From contig NZ_BLPF01000003.1 in the NCBI RefSeq assembly GCF_011764425.1, positions 1,426,001 through 1,490,000 of the forward strand: 64,000 bases of DNA, read 5' to 3'. Positions 54,170 to 63,482 of the stretch are shown here, one piece after another (the first letter of the stretch is position 1; every line of letters begins with the position of its first letter). The notes under the pieces are model-generated. The model was not told where the DNA came from. It was given only the letters and a program-made list of their open reading frames with translations, and ran no database searches. A program made the translations under genes and the position numbers. The DNA comes from Phytohabitans houttuyneae. GTDB lineage: Bacteria > Actinomycetota > Actinomycetes > Mycobacteriales > Micromonosporaceae.

Positions 54170-54911
54170 GTTTACGCCGTATGGCGCCGCGCGGCCCGGC
54201 GCAGCCCGCTCGCGCTCGCCCGGGCCGGCGCCCGCGCGGTCGCCGTCACGTACCGCGAATCGGCCGCCGAGGCGCGGGCCACCGTCGAGCGGGCTCGGGC
54301 GCTGGGCTGCGACGCGGTCGCGGAGGCCGCCGACGTGGCCGACGACGCGCGGGTGCGGCGGATGGCCGCGCGGGTTGTGGACAACCTCGGCCAGGTTGAC
54401 GCGCTCGTCAACAACGCCGGCACCACCCGCGCGGTGGAGCACGCCGAGCTCGACGGGCTGACCGACGAGATCTGGCCCGACGTCACTGGACACGAACCTG
54501 CTCGGCGCGTTCCACTGCGCCCGCGCCTTCGCGCCGGCACCGCGGGCGAGCCGCGGCGCGATCGTCGACATCGCCTCCATCACCGGGTACCGGGCCGGCG
54601 GTTCCTCCATCGCCTACGGCGTGAGCAAGGCCGCCCTGCTGCAGCTCACCCGCAACCTCGCGGTGGCGCTCGCGCCGGAGGTGCGGGTCAACGCGGTCGC
54701 GCCGGGCACGGTGGCCGCCACCCGCTGGCAGCCGGGCCTGCACGGGGAGGAGGAGTTCGCGCGGCGGGCCGCGAAGGAGCGGGAGGTGGTGCCGCTAGGC
54801 CGCACCGCCGAGCCCGAGCACGTCGCGCAGGCGGCGGTGCGGCTGCTGGGCATGGAGCTCGTCACCGGCGAGGCGCTGATCCTCGACGGCGGCAGGCACG
54901 TCGTGTACTGA
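54170..54911 (+). pseudogene. decayed short-chain dehydrogenase/reductase (FabG-like)
   Basis: Good SDR sequence runs from about 54206 ([20 protein letters not shown]) through [20 protein letters not shown], shifts frame near 54485, then continues [30 protein letters not shown] with the active-site [13 protein letters not shown] (Tyr-x-x-x-Lys) to [14 protein letters not shown] at 54911. No frame supplies the N-terminal GxxxGxG nucleotide-binding strand upstream of 54206; what is there ([13 protein letters not shown]) is not SDR-like. With both a missing N-terminus and a frameshift it looks truly broken rather than misread. Confidence 0.7.
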
Positions 54912-55027
54912 CCTGTGGACGAAGCACGCACCTGTGGACGACGCACGCACCCACCCACGGACGAGCGGCACCCACCTCGTGCACCGACCTGTGCATGAGC
55001 GGGCCGCGCGCGGGTAGCCCGACCGTC

Positions 55028-57418
55028 ATGGACACCACGCTGGAGGCGGCCGCCCCGCTCACCGGCAGCGAGCTGGCGCGGCTGGACGCGTACTGGCGTG
55101 CTGCCAACTACCTGACCGTGGGGCAGATCTACCTGATGACCAACCCGCTGCTGCGCGAACCGCTGCGCCGCGAGCACATCAAGCCCCGCCTGCTCGGGCA
55201 CTGGGGCACCAGCCCGGGGCTGAACCTCCTCTACGCCCACCTCAACCGCGCCATCGGGATGCGCGACCTCAACGCGATCCTGGTCACCGGCCCGGGACAC
55301 GGCGGCCCTGCGATCGTGGCCAACACGTGGCTGGAGGGCACGTACAGCGAGCTCTACCCGTCGGTGTCCCGGGACGAGGCCGGGATGGCGCGGCTGTTTC
55401 GCCAGTTCTCGTTTCCCGGCGGCATCCCCAGCCACGTCGCGGCCGAGGTGCCCGGCTCCATCCACGAGGGTGGCGAGCTGGGCTACTCACTCATGCACGC
55501 GTACGGCGCCGCCTTCGATAACCCCGACCTGCTCGTCGCCTGTGTGATCGGCGACGGCGAGGCGGAGACCGGGCCGCTGCAGGGAAGCTGGCTGTCGAAC
55601 GTGTTCAACAACCCGGCGCGGGACGGTGCGGTGCTGCCGATCCTGCACCTCAACGGGTACAAGATCGCCAACCCGGCGGTGCTCGACCGCATCCCGCGCG
55701 AGGACCTGCTCGCCATCCTGCGCGGCTACGGCTACCGCCCGTACGTCGTCGAGGGCGACCAGGCCGAGGCCGTGCACCAGGGACTGGCCGCCGCGTTCGA
55801 CCGGGCGCTGGACGACATCGCGGCGATCCAGCGGCACGCGCGTACCACCGGCGAGGCGGTCCGCCCGCGCTGGCCGGTCATCGTGATGCGCACGCCCAAG
55901 GGCTGGACCGGCCCGAAGCGGGTCGACGGCAGGCAGGTGGAGGGCACCTTCCACGCCCACCAGGTCCCGCTCGACGGGGTCCGCCGCAACGACGAGCACC
56001 TGCGGCAGCTGGAGCAGTGGCTGCGCTCGTACCGGCCCGAGGAACTGTTCGACGCGACCGGGGCGCCGGTCGAGGAGATCGCCGCCCTGGCGCCCCGCGG
56101 CGACCGGCGGATGAGCGCGAACCCGCACGCCAACGGCGGTACCGTGCTGCGCGACCTGGTGCTGCCCGACTACCGGACATACGGCGTCGAGGTGACCCGG
56201 CCGGGCGACCCGCGCTCGGAGGCGACCCGGATGCTGGGCGGCTGGCTGCGCGACGTCATCCGGGCCAACCCCGACCGGTTCCGCCTCTTCGGCCCGGACG
56301 AGGTGGCCTCCAACCGGCTGGACCCGGTGTTCGAGGCCACCGACCGCAGGTTCCTCGCCGAGCGGCGGGAGAACGACGAGCACCTCGGCGTCGACGGCCA
56401 GATCGTCGAGGTGCTGTCGGAGCACCTGTGCGAAGGCTGGCTGGAGGGCTACCTGCTGACCGGGCGGCACGGCATCTTCACCAGCTACGAGGCGTTCATC
56501 CACGTCGTCGACTCGATGGTCAACCAGCACGCGAAGTGGCTGAAGGTGACCCGCGGCATCCCGTGGCGCCGGCCGATCGCCTCGCTCAACTATTTGCTCT
56601 CCTCGCACGTGTGGCGCCAGGACCATAACGGCTTCTCGCACCAGGACCCGGGCTTCATCGACCACGTCGTCAACAAGCGCGCCGAGGTGGTCCGCGTGTA
56701 CCTGCCGCCGGACACGAACACGCTGCTGTCCACGATGGACCACTGCCTGCGCAGCCGGCACTACATCAACGTCGTGATCGCCGGCAAGCAGCCCGCGCCG
56801 AGCTGGCTGACGATGGACGAGGCGATCCTGCACTGCCGGCGCGGCCTGGGCATCTGGGAGTGGGCCAGCACCGACGAGGGCGCCGCGCCGGACGTGGTGC
56901 TGGCCTGCGCGGGCAACGTGCCGACGATGGAGACGCTCGCCGCGGCGGACCTGCTCCACCGCCACCTGCCCGGCCTCAAGGTGCGCGTGGTCAACGTCGT
57001 CGACCTCATGCGCCTGCAGCCGGACAGCGAACACCCGCACGGGCTGCTGGACACCCAGTTCGACACGGTCTTCACCACCGACCGGCCGGTCATCTTCGCG
57101 TTCCACGGTTACCCGTCGCTGATCCACCGGCTCACCTACCGGCGGACCAACCACAAGAACATCCACGTGCGCGGGTACAAGGAGGAGGGCACGACGACGA
57201 CGCCGTTCGACATGGTGATGCTGAACGACCTGGACCGGTACCACCTCGTCATCGATGTGATCGACCGCGTGCCGGCCCTGCGGACCCGGGCCGCCCACCT
57301 GCGCCAGGCGATGGTCGACGCGCGCCAGCGCTGCCGCGACCACACGCGCCGGTACGGCGAGGACGCGCCCGAGATCACCGACTGGCGGTGGGACCCGGAG
57401 TCCGTCACGAACCCCTGA
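55028..57418 (+). CDS. xfp: D-xylulose-5-phosphate/fructose-6-phosphate phosphoketolase
   Basis: 796 residues from ATG 55028, the usual length. Family motifs: [31 protein letters not shown] (catalytic His), [20 protein letters not shown], the TPP motif [19 protein letters not shown] and the C-terminal [20 protein letters not shown]. It uses TPP and phosphate to split xylulose-5-P or fructose-6-P to acetyl-P and a shorter sugar phosphate, a carbon-saving fermentative bypass. No ackA or pta gene is next to it. The cytochrome bd genes follow after 71 bases, so both may serve low-oxygen metabolism. Confidence 0.96.
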   Translation: MDTTLEAAAPLTGSELARLDAYWRAANYLTVGQIYLMTNPLLREPLRREHIKPRLLGHWGTSPGLNLLYAHLNRAIGMRDLNAILVTGPGHGGPAIVANTWLEGTYSELYPSVSRDEAGMARLFRQFSFPGGIPSHVAAEVPGSIHEGGELGYSLMHAYGAAFDNPDLLVACVIGDGEAETGPLQGSWLSNVFNNPARDGAVLPILHLNGYKIANPAVLDRIPREDLLAILRGYGYRPYVVEGDQAEAVHQGLAAAFDRALDDIAAIQRHARTTGEAVRPRWPVIVMRTPKGWTGPKRVDGRQVEGTFHAHQVPLDGVRRNDEHLRQLEQWLRSYRPEELFDATGAPVEEIAALAPRGDRRMSANPHANGGTVLRDLVLPDYRTYGVEVTRPGDPRSEATRMLGGWLRDVIRANPDRFRLFGPDEVASNRLDPVFEATDRRFLAERRENDEHLGVDGQIVEVLSEHLCEGWLEGYLLTGRHGIFTSYEAFIHVVDSMVNQHAKWLKVTRGIPWRRPIASLNYLLSSHVWRQDHNGFSHQDPGFIDHVVNKRAEVVRVYLPPDTNTLLSTMDHCLRSRHYINVVIAGKQPAPSWLTMDEAILHCRRGLGIWEWASTDEGAAPDVVLACAGNVPTMETLAAADLLHRHLPGLKVRVVNVVDLMRLQPDSEHPHGLLDTQFDTVFTTDRPVIFAFHGYPSLIHRLTYRRTNHKNIHVRGYKEEGTTTTPFDMVMLNDLDRYHLVIDVIDRVPALRTRAAHLRQAMVDARQRCRDHTRRYGEDAPEITDWRWDPESVTNP

Positions 57419-57444
57419 TGATCGAAAAGTGGCCACATGCCGCC

Positions 57445-57472
57445 CGTTTATGGGACACACTGCCCATAAACG
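57445..57472. promoter_or_regulatory. perfect 10-bp inverted repeat upstream of cydA
   Basis: CGTTTATGGG (57445-57454) and CCCATAAACG (57463-57472), spacer ACACACTG. It lies 17 bases before the cydA GTG and 27 after the phosphoketolase stop. Position and symmetry suit an operator for cydAB; a terminator is less likely because the arms are AT-rich and no T run follows. Not the Rex or Fnr consensus that I know. Confidence 0.7.
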
Positions 57473-57489
57473 TCTGAAAGGGCCGGTGC

Positions 57490-58896
57490 GTGGACGCTCT
57501 CGACCTGGCGCGGTGGCAGTTCGGCGTCACCACCGTCTACCACTTCCTGTTCGTACCGATCACGATCGGCCTGTCCTGCCTGGTCGCGACCATGCAGACG
57601 GTCTGGGCGCGGACCGGCGACAAACGGTGGCTGCGGCTGACCCGCTTCTACGGCAAGCTACTCCTGATCAACTTCGCGATGGGCGTGGTCACCGGCATCG
57701 TGCAGGAGTTCCAGTTCGGCATGAACTGGAGCGACTACTCCCGCTTCGTCGGCGACATCTTCGGCGCACCCCTGGCCATCGAAGCCCTCCTCGCCTTCTT
57801 CCTGGAATCCACATTCCTCGGCCTGTGGATATTCGGCTGGGACCGACTCCCCCGCCGCATACACCTCGCATGCATCTGGGCGGTCGCGGTCGGCACCATC
57901 CTGTCCGCCTACTTCATCCTCGCCGCCAACTCCTGGATGCAGCACCCGGTCGGCTACCGCTTCAACCCCGAGACCGGCCGCGCCGAGCTGCACGACTTCG
58001 GCGCCGTGCTGACCAACAAGGTCACCCTGGTCACCTTCCCGCACACACTCGCCGGCTGCTTCCTGACCGCCGGCGCACTCGTACTCGCCGTCGCCCTGTG
58101 GCACCTGATCCGCCGGCCCGGCACCGACCAGGCCAGCGCCTTCCGCAGCGCCGCGAAACTTGGGGCATGGGTCACGATCGGGGCGGCGGCGGCCGCGTTC
58201 GTCACCGGCGACACCCAGGGCAAGATCATGACGCAGGTACAGCCGATGAAGATGGCCGCCGCGGAGGCGCTCTACGAGACCGAGCAGCCGGCGGCGTTCT
58301 CCATCTTCACCATCGGCACGCTCGACGGCAGCCAGGAGGTCTTCTCGGTGACGATCCCGGGGCTGCTGTCCTGGCTGGCCACCGGCGACTTCGACGGGAA
58401 GGTCGAGGGCATCAACGACCTGCAGGCGCAGTACGTCGCGCAGTACGGCCCCGGCTCGTACAAGCCGATCATCCCGGTCACCTACTGGACGTTCCGCCTG
58501 ATGATCGGCTTCGGCATCCTCGCCGCGCTGGTCGCCCTCTGGGCACTGTGGACACTGCGCCGCGGGCGCACGCCGACCTCCAGATGGCTCGTGCGCGCCG
58601 CGGTCGTACTCCCCCTGCTGCCGCTGGCCGGCAACGCGTGCGGCTGGATCTTCACCGAGATGGGCCGCCAGCCCTGGATCGTGTTCAGCGAGATGTTCAC
58701 CCGGGACGGCGTGTCCCCCAGCGTCTCCACCGGCGAGGTCGTCACATCCCTGGCCGGCTTCACGCTCCTGTACGGCGCGCTCGCCGTCGTCGAGGTCGGC
58801 CTGCTGCTCCGCTTCGCCAAGGCCGGCCTGCCCGACGCCAACCCGCCGTCCGACGTGGACAAGCACCACGACCGCCCGCTCTCGTTCGCCTACTGA
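57490..58896 (+). CDS. cydA: cytochrome bd ubiquinol/menaquinol oxidase subunit I
   Basis: 468 residues, nine membrane helices. Heme b595 ligand His18 in TTVYHFLFVPITIG, the b558 region FGMNWSDYSRFVGDIFGAPL, Glu in the helix IEALLAFFLESTFLGLWIFG and the conserved GWIFTEMGRQPWIVF; the Q loop is short, as in actinobacteria. The enzyme oxidises quinol and reduces oxygen with high affinity. Starts at GTG 57490 with GAAAGG about 9 bases upstream. cydB follows after 12 bases. Confidence 0.96.
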   Translation: MDALDLARWQFGVTTVYHFLFVPITIGLSCLVATMQTVWARTGDKRWLRLTRFYGKLLLINFAMGVVTGIVQEFQFGMNWSDYSRFVGDIFGAPLAIEALLAFFLESTFLGLWIFGWDRLPRRIHLACIWAVAVGTILSAYFILAANSWMQHPVGYRFNPETGRAELHDFGAVLTNKVTLVTFPHTLAGCFLTAGALVLAVALWHLIRRPGTDQASAFRSAAKLGAWVTIGAAAAAFVTGDTQGKIMTQVQPMKMAAAEALYETEQPAAFSIFTIGTLDGSQEVFSVTIPGLLSWLATGDFDGKVEGINDLQAQYVAQYGPGSYKPIIPVTYWTFRLMIGFGILAALVALWALWTLRRGRTPTSRWLVRAAVVLPLLPLAGNACGWIFTEMGRQPWIVFSEMFTRDGVSPSVSTGEVVTSLAGFTLLYGALAVVEVGLLLRFAKAGLPDANPPSDVDKHHDRPLSFAY

Positions 58897-58908
58897 GGAG
58901 CATCCACG

Positions 58909-59910
58909 ATGGACCTCTCGACCCTGTGGTTCCTGCTCATCGCGGTGCTGTTCATCGGCTACTTCGTCCTGGAAGGCTTCGACTTCGGCGTCGGCATCCT
59001 GCTGCCCGTACTCGCCCACGACGAACGCGAACGCCGGGTACTCATCAACACCATCGGCCCCGTCTGGGACGGCAACGAAGTATGGGTCATCACCGCCGGC
59101 GGCGCCATGTTCGCCGCCTTCCCCGAGTGGTACGCCACCCTCTTCTCCGGCTTCTACCTCCCCCTACTACTCATCCTCGTCGCCCTCATCCTGCGCGGCG
59201 TCGCCTTCGAATACCGCGGCAAACGCCCCGACCCCGCCTGGCGGGCCCGCTGGGACACGGCCATCGTCGCCGGATCCCTCCTGCCCGCCCTGCTCTGGGG
59301 CGTCGCCTTCGCCAACATCGTCCGCGGCGTACCCCTCGACGCCGACCACGAATACATCGGCAACCTCTGGCACCTACTCAACCCCTACGCCCTACTCGGC
59401 GGCCTCGTCACCCTCACCCTCTTCACCACCCACGGCGCCGTCTTCCTCGCACTGAAAACCACCGGCGACATACGGACCCGCGCCAACGCCCTAGCCGCCC
59501 GCACCGGCCTGATCACCGGCGCCCTCGCCGTAGCCTTCCTGACCTGGACCATCCTCGACATCCGCGGCGGCACCACCGCCACCATCCTCGCCATCCTCGC
59601 CGCCGCCGCACTCGTCGCCGGCCTCGCCGCCAACCGCGCCGGCCGCGAAGGCCGGGCCTTCCTCGGCACCGCCGCAGCCATCGCCCTCGCCGTCGCCACC
59701 CTCTTCGCCGCCCTGTTCCCCAACGTCCTACCCTCCACAACCGACACCGCGAACAACCTCACCATCGACAACGCCTCCTCCACCCCCTACACACTCAAAA
59801 TCATGACCTGGGTCGCCCTCGCCTTCACCCCGATCGTCCTGCTCTACCAAAGCTGGACCTACTGGGTCTTCCGCCGCCGCATCGGCGTGCGCGACATCCC
59901 CGACGCCTGA
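58909..59910 (+). CDS. cydB: cytochrome bd oxidase subunit II
   Basis: 333 residues, about eight membrane helices. YFVLEGFDFGVGILLPVLAH and TIGPVWDGNEVWVITAGGAM are the CydB signatures, with FRGVAFEYR-like LRGVAFEYRGKRPDPAW. A normal GAGGAG site precedes the ATG. No cydD/cydC (heme/thiol exporter needed for bd assembly) lies in the window downstream, so it must be encoded elsewhere or be fused at another locus. The gene's plus strand is strikingly C-rich and G-poor towards its end. Confidence 0.96.
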   Translation: MDLSTLWFLLIAVLFIGYFVLEGFDFGVGILLPVLAHDERERRVLINTIGPVWDGNEVWVITAGGAMFAAFPEWYATLFSGFYLPLLLILVALILRGVAFEYRGKRPDPAWRARWDTAIVAGSLLPALLWGVAFANIVRGVPLDADHEYIGNLWHLLNPYALLGGLVTLTLFTTHGAVFLALKTTGDIRTRANALAARTGLITGALAVAFLTWTILDIRGGTTATILAILAAAALVAGLAANRAGREGRAFLGTAAAIALAVATLFAALFPNVLPSTTDTANNLTIDNASSTPYTLKIMTWVALAFTPIVLLYQSWTYWVFRRRIGVRDIPDA

Positions 59911-60072
59911 CCGGGCGGCCACCGCGCCCGCCCACACCGTTGACACTGCGTGACGCGCCGAACACTCCGAGCGCCCATGCGTCGGCAAGTGTCGGAATCG
60001 TGATCTTCGCTGTACGGAGGACGACAGCAAACAGGCAGGTGGGAGCCTCGCGGCCCTGCTAATGTCCCGGCC

Positions 60073-60915
60073 GTGACTTCGCCCCCTCCGTACGGATACC
60101 CGCCGCCGCCCGGCTCCTACCCCACGTCCGGCGCGCCGCAGCAGCCCGACCCCTGGGGTCCGCAGCAGCCCCCGGCCTGGGGCCAGCAGCCGCCGCAGCA
60201 GCAGTGGGGGCAGCCGCCCGCGGGACAGTGGGGCCAGCAGCCGCCCGGCCAGTGGGGGCAGCAGCCACCCGGGCAGTGGGGCCAGCAGCCACCGCCCTAT
60301 CCGCCGCAGCGCCGGGGCACCAACGGCTTCGCGATCGCGTCGCTCATCTTCGGCATCTTCGGCGGCGTGCTGCTGGCTGCCATCTTCGGCTTCGTCGCGC
60401 TGTCGCAGATCAAGCGCCGCGGCCAGGGCGGCAAGGGGCTGGCGGTCGCCGGTCTGACCCTGTCCGGCCTGTGGCTGGCCGGCTTCGTGGTCGCGGGGGT
60501 GATCGGCGCGTTCGCGTCGTCCGGCAACAGCGGCACCCCGATCGCGTCCACCTCCGACAGCGCCGACGTGAAGGTGCAGCAGCTGGCGCCGGGCCAGTGC
60601 CTCAACGGCTTGGAGGAGAGCAGCACGATCCGCAACCTTCCGGTCGTGCCGTGCACGCAGCCGCACGAGGGCGAGGTGTTCGCGGTCTTCGAGCTACCCG
60701 ACGGCGACTACCCGGGCGACGAGGACGTGGCCAAGAAGGCCGAGGACGGGTGCGTCGACCGGTTGGAGACCCACGCTCCCAAGGCCGCAGACGACCCCAA
60801 CCTCGAAATCTACTTCCTCCACCCGACGCGAAGCTCGTGGCGCCTCGGCGACCAGGGCGTCACCTGCGTCGCGATGTCCAGCACCGGCAAGGTGACCGGG
60901 TCCATACAGGACTGA
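60073..60915 (+). CDS. DUF4190 and septum-formation-like membrane protein
   Basis: 280 residues from GTG 60073; TAATGT at 60060-60065 is 7 bases upstream, so leaderless. Residues 1-80 are Pro/Gln/Gly-rich repeats (WGQQPPGQ, five variants). A DUF4190 hairpin of two membrane helices (about 88-150; NGFAIASLIFGIFGGVLLAA, GGKGLAVAGLTLSGLWLAG) is followed by an outside domain (about 170-280) with LAPGQCLNG, VVPCTQPHEGEVFAVFELP and VTCVAMSSTGKVTGSI, which matches the septum-formation domain. Two Cys pairs probably bond. Role in division or envelope is inferred from the family name. Confidence 0.85.
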   Translation: MTSPPPYGYPPPPGSYPTSGAPQQPDPWGPQQPPAWGQQPPQQQWGQPPAGQWGQQPPGQWGQQPPGQWGQQPPPYPPQRRGTNGFAIASLIFGIFGGVLLAAIFGFVALSQIKRRGQGGKGLAVAGLTLSGLWLAGFVVAGVIGAFASSGNSGTPIASTSDSADVKVQQLAPGQCLNGLEESSTIRNLPVVPCTQPHEGEVFAVFELPDGDYPGDEDVAKKAEDGCVDRLETHAPKAADDPNLEIYFLHPTRSSWRLGDQGVTCVAMSSTGKVTGSIQD

Positions 60916-60925
60916 CACGCGAAGG

Positions 60926-60948
60926 GCCGGCCCGGGGCACGGGCCGGC
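60926..60948 (+). terminator. hairpin terminator
   Basis: GCCGGCCC (60926-60933) and GGGCCGGC (60941-60948) with a 7-base loop, 11 bases after the stop of the DUF4190 gene. Confidence 0.75.
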
Positions 60949-60997
60949 GCCGTGGCGAGTTGCGGCAGGTCAGGGGCACCGGGAAGACTGGCCAGCC

Positions 60998-61507
60998 ATG
61001 AGCCTGCCGTTTCCGTCGCCGTCGATCCCCGCCGCCGACCGCACCGAGGTCTTCCTGCGGTACCTCGACTTCTTCCGCGAGTCCACAGTGGAGAAGGCGT
61101 CGGCGCTGCCCGAGGGCGAGCTGCGCACGAGCCGGCTGGCCAGCGGCTGGACGCCGCTGGAGCTGCTCAAGCACCTGCGGTACGTGGAGCTGCGCTGGAT
61201 CGAGTGGGGCTTCGAGGGGCGCGACGTCCCCGACCCGTGGGGCGACCGCCGCGACGACCGGTGGTACGTGGCGCCGGAGGAGACGCTGGACGGCCTCGTG
61301 GCCGAGCTGCGCGCGCAGGGCGAGCACACGCGGGCGGTGGTGTCGGCGGCCGACCTCGACGCGGTCGCGCCGCCCGGTCCGCGCTGGGCGGGCGCCGCGC
61401 CGGCGACGCTGGAGCGGATCCTGTTCCACCTGGTGCAGGAGTACGCCCGGCACCTGGGCCACCTCGACATCGTCGCGGAGCTCGCCGGCGGGCCGGTCGG
61501 CGAGTGA
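60998..61507 (+). CDS. DinB-family (DUF664) protein
   Basis: 169 residues with DUF664 features: VFLRYLDFFRESTVEKASAL, GWTPLELLKHLRYVELRWIE (first His) and the final ILFHLVQEYARHLGHLDIVA (His pair), a metal site for thiol-dependent chemistry. It shares the fold but little sequence with the DinB protein at 44608-45117. GTGA overlap couples it to endonuclease V. Confidence 0.88.
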   Translation: MSLPFPSPSIPAADRTEVFLRYLDFFRESTVEKASALPEGELRTSRLASGWTPLELLKHLRYVELRWIEWGFEGRDVPDPWGDRRDDRWYVAPEETLDGLVAELRAQGEHTRAVVSAADLDAVAPPGPRWAGAAPATLERILFHLVQEYARHLGHLDIVAELAGGPVGE

Positions 61508-62010
61508 CCGGGCGGTTCGCGGCCGTCGACGTGCACTACCCGCCGGACGGCGGTGCCCGGGCCGCGGCGGTGGTGGCCGGCGACGACCGGTTCGCGTCCA
61601 TCGTGGACGAGCGGGTGCGGTGGCTGCCGGAGGTCGCGCCGTACGAGCCGGGCCGGTTCTTCGCCCGCGAACTGCCGGCCGTGCGCGCCGTCCTCACCGG
61701 CGTGGAGGGCCTGGCGCTGGTTGTGGTCGACGGCTACGTCGACCTCGACCCGGACGGCCGCCCCGGCCTCGGCGCGCACCTGCACGCGCAGATCCAGGTC
61801 CCGGTGGTCGGGGTGGCGAAGACCGCGTTCCGGGGTGCCACGCACGCGGTGGCGGTGCGCCGGGGCGGTGCGGCGCGGCCGCTGTTCGTGACGGCGGCCG
61901 GCGTGCCGGTGGCGGTTGCCGCGGGGCTCGTCGCCGCCATGTCCGGCCCGCACCGGATGCCGGACGCGCTGCGCCGCGTCGACGCCCTGGCCCGCGGCCG
62001 CGCCACCTGA
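61504..62010 (+). CDS. nfi: endonuclease V family protein
   Basis: 168 residues from GTG 61504. AAVDVHYPPDG (first catalytic Asp), GVEGLALVVVDGYVDLDPDG (second Asp), PVVGVAKTAFRGATHAV (Lys) and PHRMPDALRRVDAL match the short endonuclease V group. Typical members cut the second phosphodiester 3' to deoxyinosine in DNA. This version is shorter than E. coli Nfi (about 220 residues) and lacks the usual wedge PYxPGxL form except as YEPGRFFAREL, so activity on inosine should not be taken for granted. Confidence 0.85.
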   Translation: MTGRFAAVDVHYPPDGGARAAAVVAGDDRFASIVDERVRWLPEVAPYEPGRFFARELPAVRAVLTGVEGLALVVVDGYVDLDPDGRPGLGAHLHAQIQVPVVGVAKTAFRGATHAVAVRRGGAARPLFVTAAGVPVAVAAGLVAAMSGPHRMPDALRRVDALARGRAT

Positions 62011-62820
62011 CTACACCCGCGACGACGCCGCCGAGGCGAAGGCGTGGAACGTGGGCGTGCCGGCCATCCGGTCGAGCACCGCGAACACGACGTGGTCGAA
62101 GGCGTCGAGCCGGTCCAGTGCGGCGGTGAAGGCGGCCGCGACCGTCGCGGCGTCGTTGCCGAAGACGCCACAGCCCCAGGCGCCGAGTACCAGGCGGCGG
62201 TGCCCGTACGCGGCGGCGACCTCCAGCACGCGCAGCGCCCGGCCGTAGAGCACGGCGGGGACGGAGGCCGCGGCCTCGGGCTGGTTGGCGCGGATCGCGC
62301 GCAGGTTGGGCGCCGCCGCCGTGAGCATCCCGATCCGATGTGGACGGTCGAGCAGGCGCAGGGCGTCGTCGCGGAAGACCGGCACGCCGGGCGAGTAGAT
62401 GACCCGGTCGGTGTAGCGCAGGTCGGTGCTGGTGCGGTGGTGCAGGTAGTACGCCGGCACCACACTGAGGCAGGCGTGCAGCGCGGAGGCGCGGGCCACG
62501 TCCTCCTCCTGCGCCCGCGCGCCGGTGAGAAATCCGCCGCCGGGGTTGCGGGCGGACGCGAACACCAGCGCCGCCGAACCGTCGCCGAGGCGGCGCGCGG
62601 CGGCCAGTGTGGACTCGTTGGTGACCTCGACCACGCCGGCGCCGCCCCGGGCGGCGATGCCGGGCAGCGGGTCGCCGGGCAGGTACAGCCGGGTGCCGGC
62701 CACCGCCGCGCGCACCGCGCCGCGGATGTCGACCCACCGGCCGGTGCGGTTGCGGTAGCCGCCGGCCTGGGAGATCGCCACGGTCTCCGCCGCGACGCCC
62801 CGCAGGCGTTGGTTGTTCAC
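62011..62820 (-). CDS. TIGR02452/PARG-like macrodomain protein
   Basis: 269 residues from GTG 62820. VEVTNESTLAAARRLGDGSA, the ADP-ribose loop SARNPGGGFLTGARAQEEDV (GGG followed by catalytic-type Glu pair, as in bacterial PARG) and LVLGAWGCGVFGNDAATVAA. Such proteins remove ADP-ribose from proteins or hydrolyse poly-ADP-ribose. GTGA overlap with the NADAR gene in front couples the two. Stops back-to-back with endonuclease V. Confidence 0.9.
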   Translation of the reverse strand: MNNQRLRGVAAETVAISQAGGYRNRTGRWVDIRGAVRAAVAGTRLYLPGDPLPGIAARGGAGVVEVTNESTLAAARRLGDGSAALVFASARNPGGGFLTGARAQEEDVARASALHACLSVVPAYYLHHRTSTDLRYTDRVIYSPGVPVFRDDALRLLDRPHRIGMLTAAAPNLRAIRANQPEAAASVPAVLYGRALRVLEVAAAYGHRRLVLGAWGCGVFGNDAATVAAAFTAALDRLDAFDHVVFAVLDRMAGTPTFHAFASAASSRV

Positions 62821-63365
62821 AGCCGCTCCCGCACGTCCATGAGGGCGAACCCGAGCAGGTTGAGCCCGCGCCACTTCAGCGGCGAGGCGGTGTCGGGGTT
62901 GTCGCGGCCCATGCCGATGCCCCACACGCGGTCGAACGGGCTCGCCTCGACCAGCACGCTGTCGCCGGTACCGATCAGGTATTCGCGCAGGTCCTCGTGC
63001 TGGCTGAACTTGGCGAGGTTGCCGGCGACCACGATGTCGTACCGCCCGGCGGCCCACGTGTGCTCGTCGAAGTCCCGCACCTTGCGGCCGGCGGTCTTGG
63101 CCGCGGCCGGACTTTTCGCCGCGAGCACGGCGGCGAGCCCGTCCGCGTCGCCGAACATGCGCGCCTTGGCCGCCATCATCCAGTGCTCGGCGGTCGGGTA
63201 GGTGACCCCGTCCACTGTGAACGGGGCCGGCCACCACTGGCTCAGGCAGCCCGGTCCGGCCGTGCCGCTCGCGGTCGGCCGGTGTCCCCAGAACGGCATG
63301 AGGTTGATCGGCTTGCCGTCCAGCTCCGCGTCGCGCAGGGCGGTGAGGCGCTCCTTCGGTGTCAT
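62817..63365 (-). CDS. NADAR/YbiA-like N-glycosidase
   Basis: 182 residues from ATG 63365, ribosome site GGAAAGGAG. Motifs: LMPFWGHRPTAS, CLSQWWPAPFTVDGVTYPTA, EHWMMAAKARMFGD (Glu-His), then FDRVWGIGMGRDNPD with the conserved Asp. The family breaks N-glycosidic bonds of ribose derivatives: YbiA acts on riboflavin intermediates and NADAR proteins remove ADP-ribose from guanine bases. Linked here to a macrodomain protein and a NrtR-type regulator, an ADP-ribose task is more likely than riboflavin. Confidence 0.9.
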   Translation of the reverse strand: MTPKERLTALRDAELDGKPINLMPFWGHRPTASGTAGPGCLSQWWPAPFTVDGVTYPTAEHWMMAAKARMFGDADGLAAVLAAKSPAAAKTAGRKVRDFDEHTWAAGRYDIVVAGNLAKFSQHEDLREYLIGTGDSVLVEASPFDRVWGIGMGRDNPDTASPLKWRGLNLLGFALMDVRERL

Positions 63366-63434
63366 GGAGGCTCCTTTCCGGAGGGCGTCGCCGCGAGGGA
63401 GCGGCGACACGCCGAACACCATGCCAAGCATCAT

Positions 63435-63449
63435 GACTCACTTTGAGTC
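63435..63449. promoter_or_regulatory. NrtR-type operator 1
   Basis: GACTCA, CTT, TGAGTC: perfect palindrome with 6-bp arms, 70 bases above the NADAR start. Same half-site as operator 2, centre 22 bases away (two helical turns). Confidence 0.7.
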
Positions 63450-63457
63450 GCAACACA

Positions 63458-63470
63458 ACTCATCATGAGT
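63458..63470. promoter_or_regulatory. NrtR-type operator 2
   Basis: ACTCAT, C, ATGAGT: perfect palindrome directly in front of TACAAT (63470-63475), the -10 hexamer of the Nudix regulator gene. Binding would repress that promoter and probably the divergent NADAR promoter. Confidence 0.72.
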
Positions 63471-63482
63471 ACAATGCTCGGT

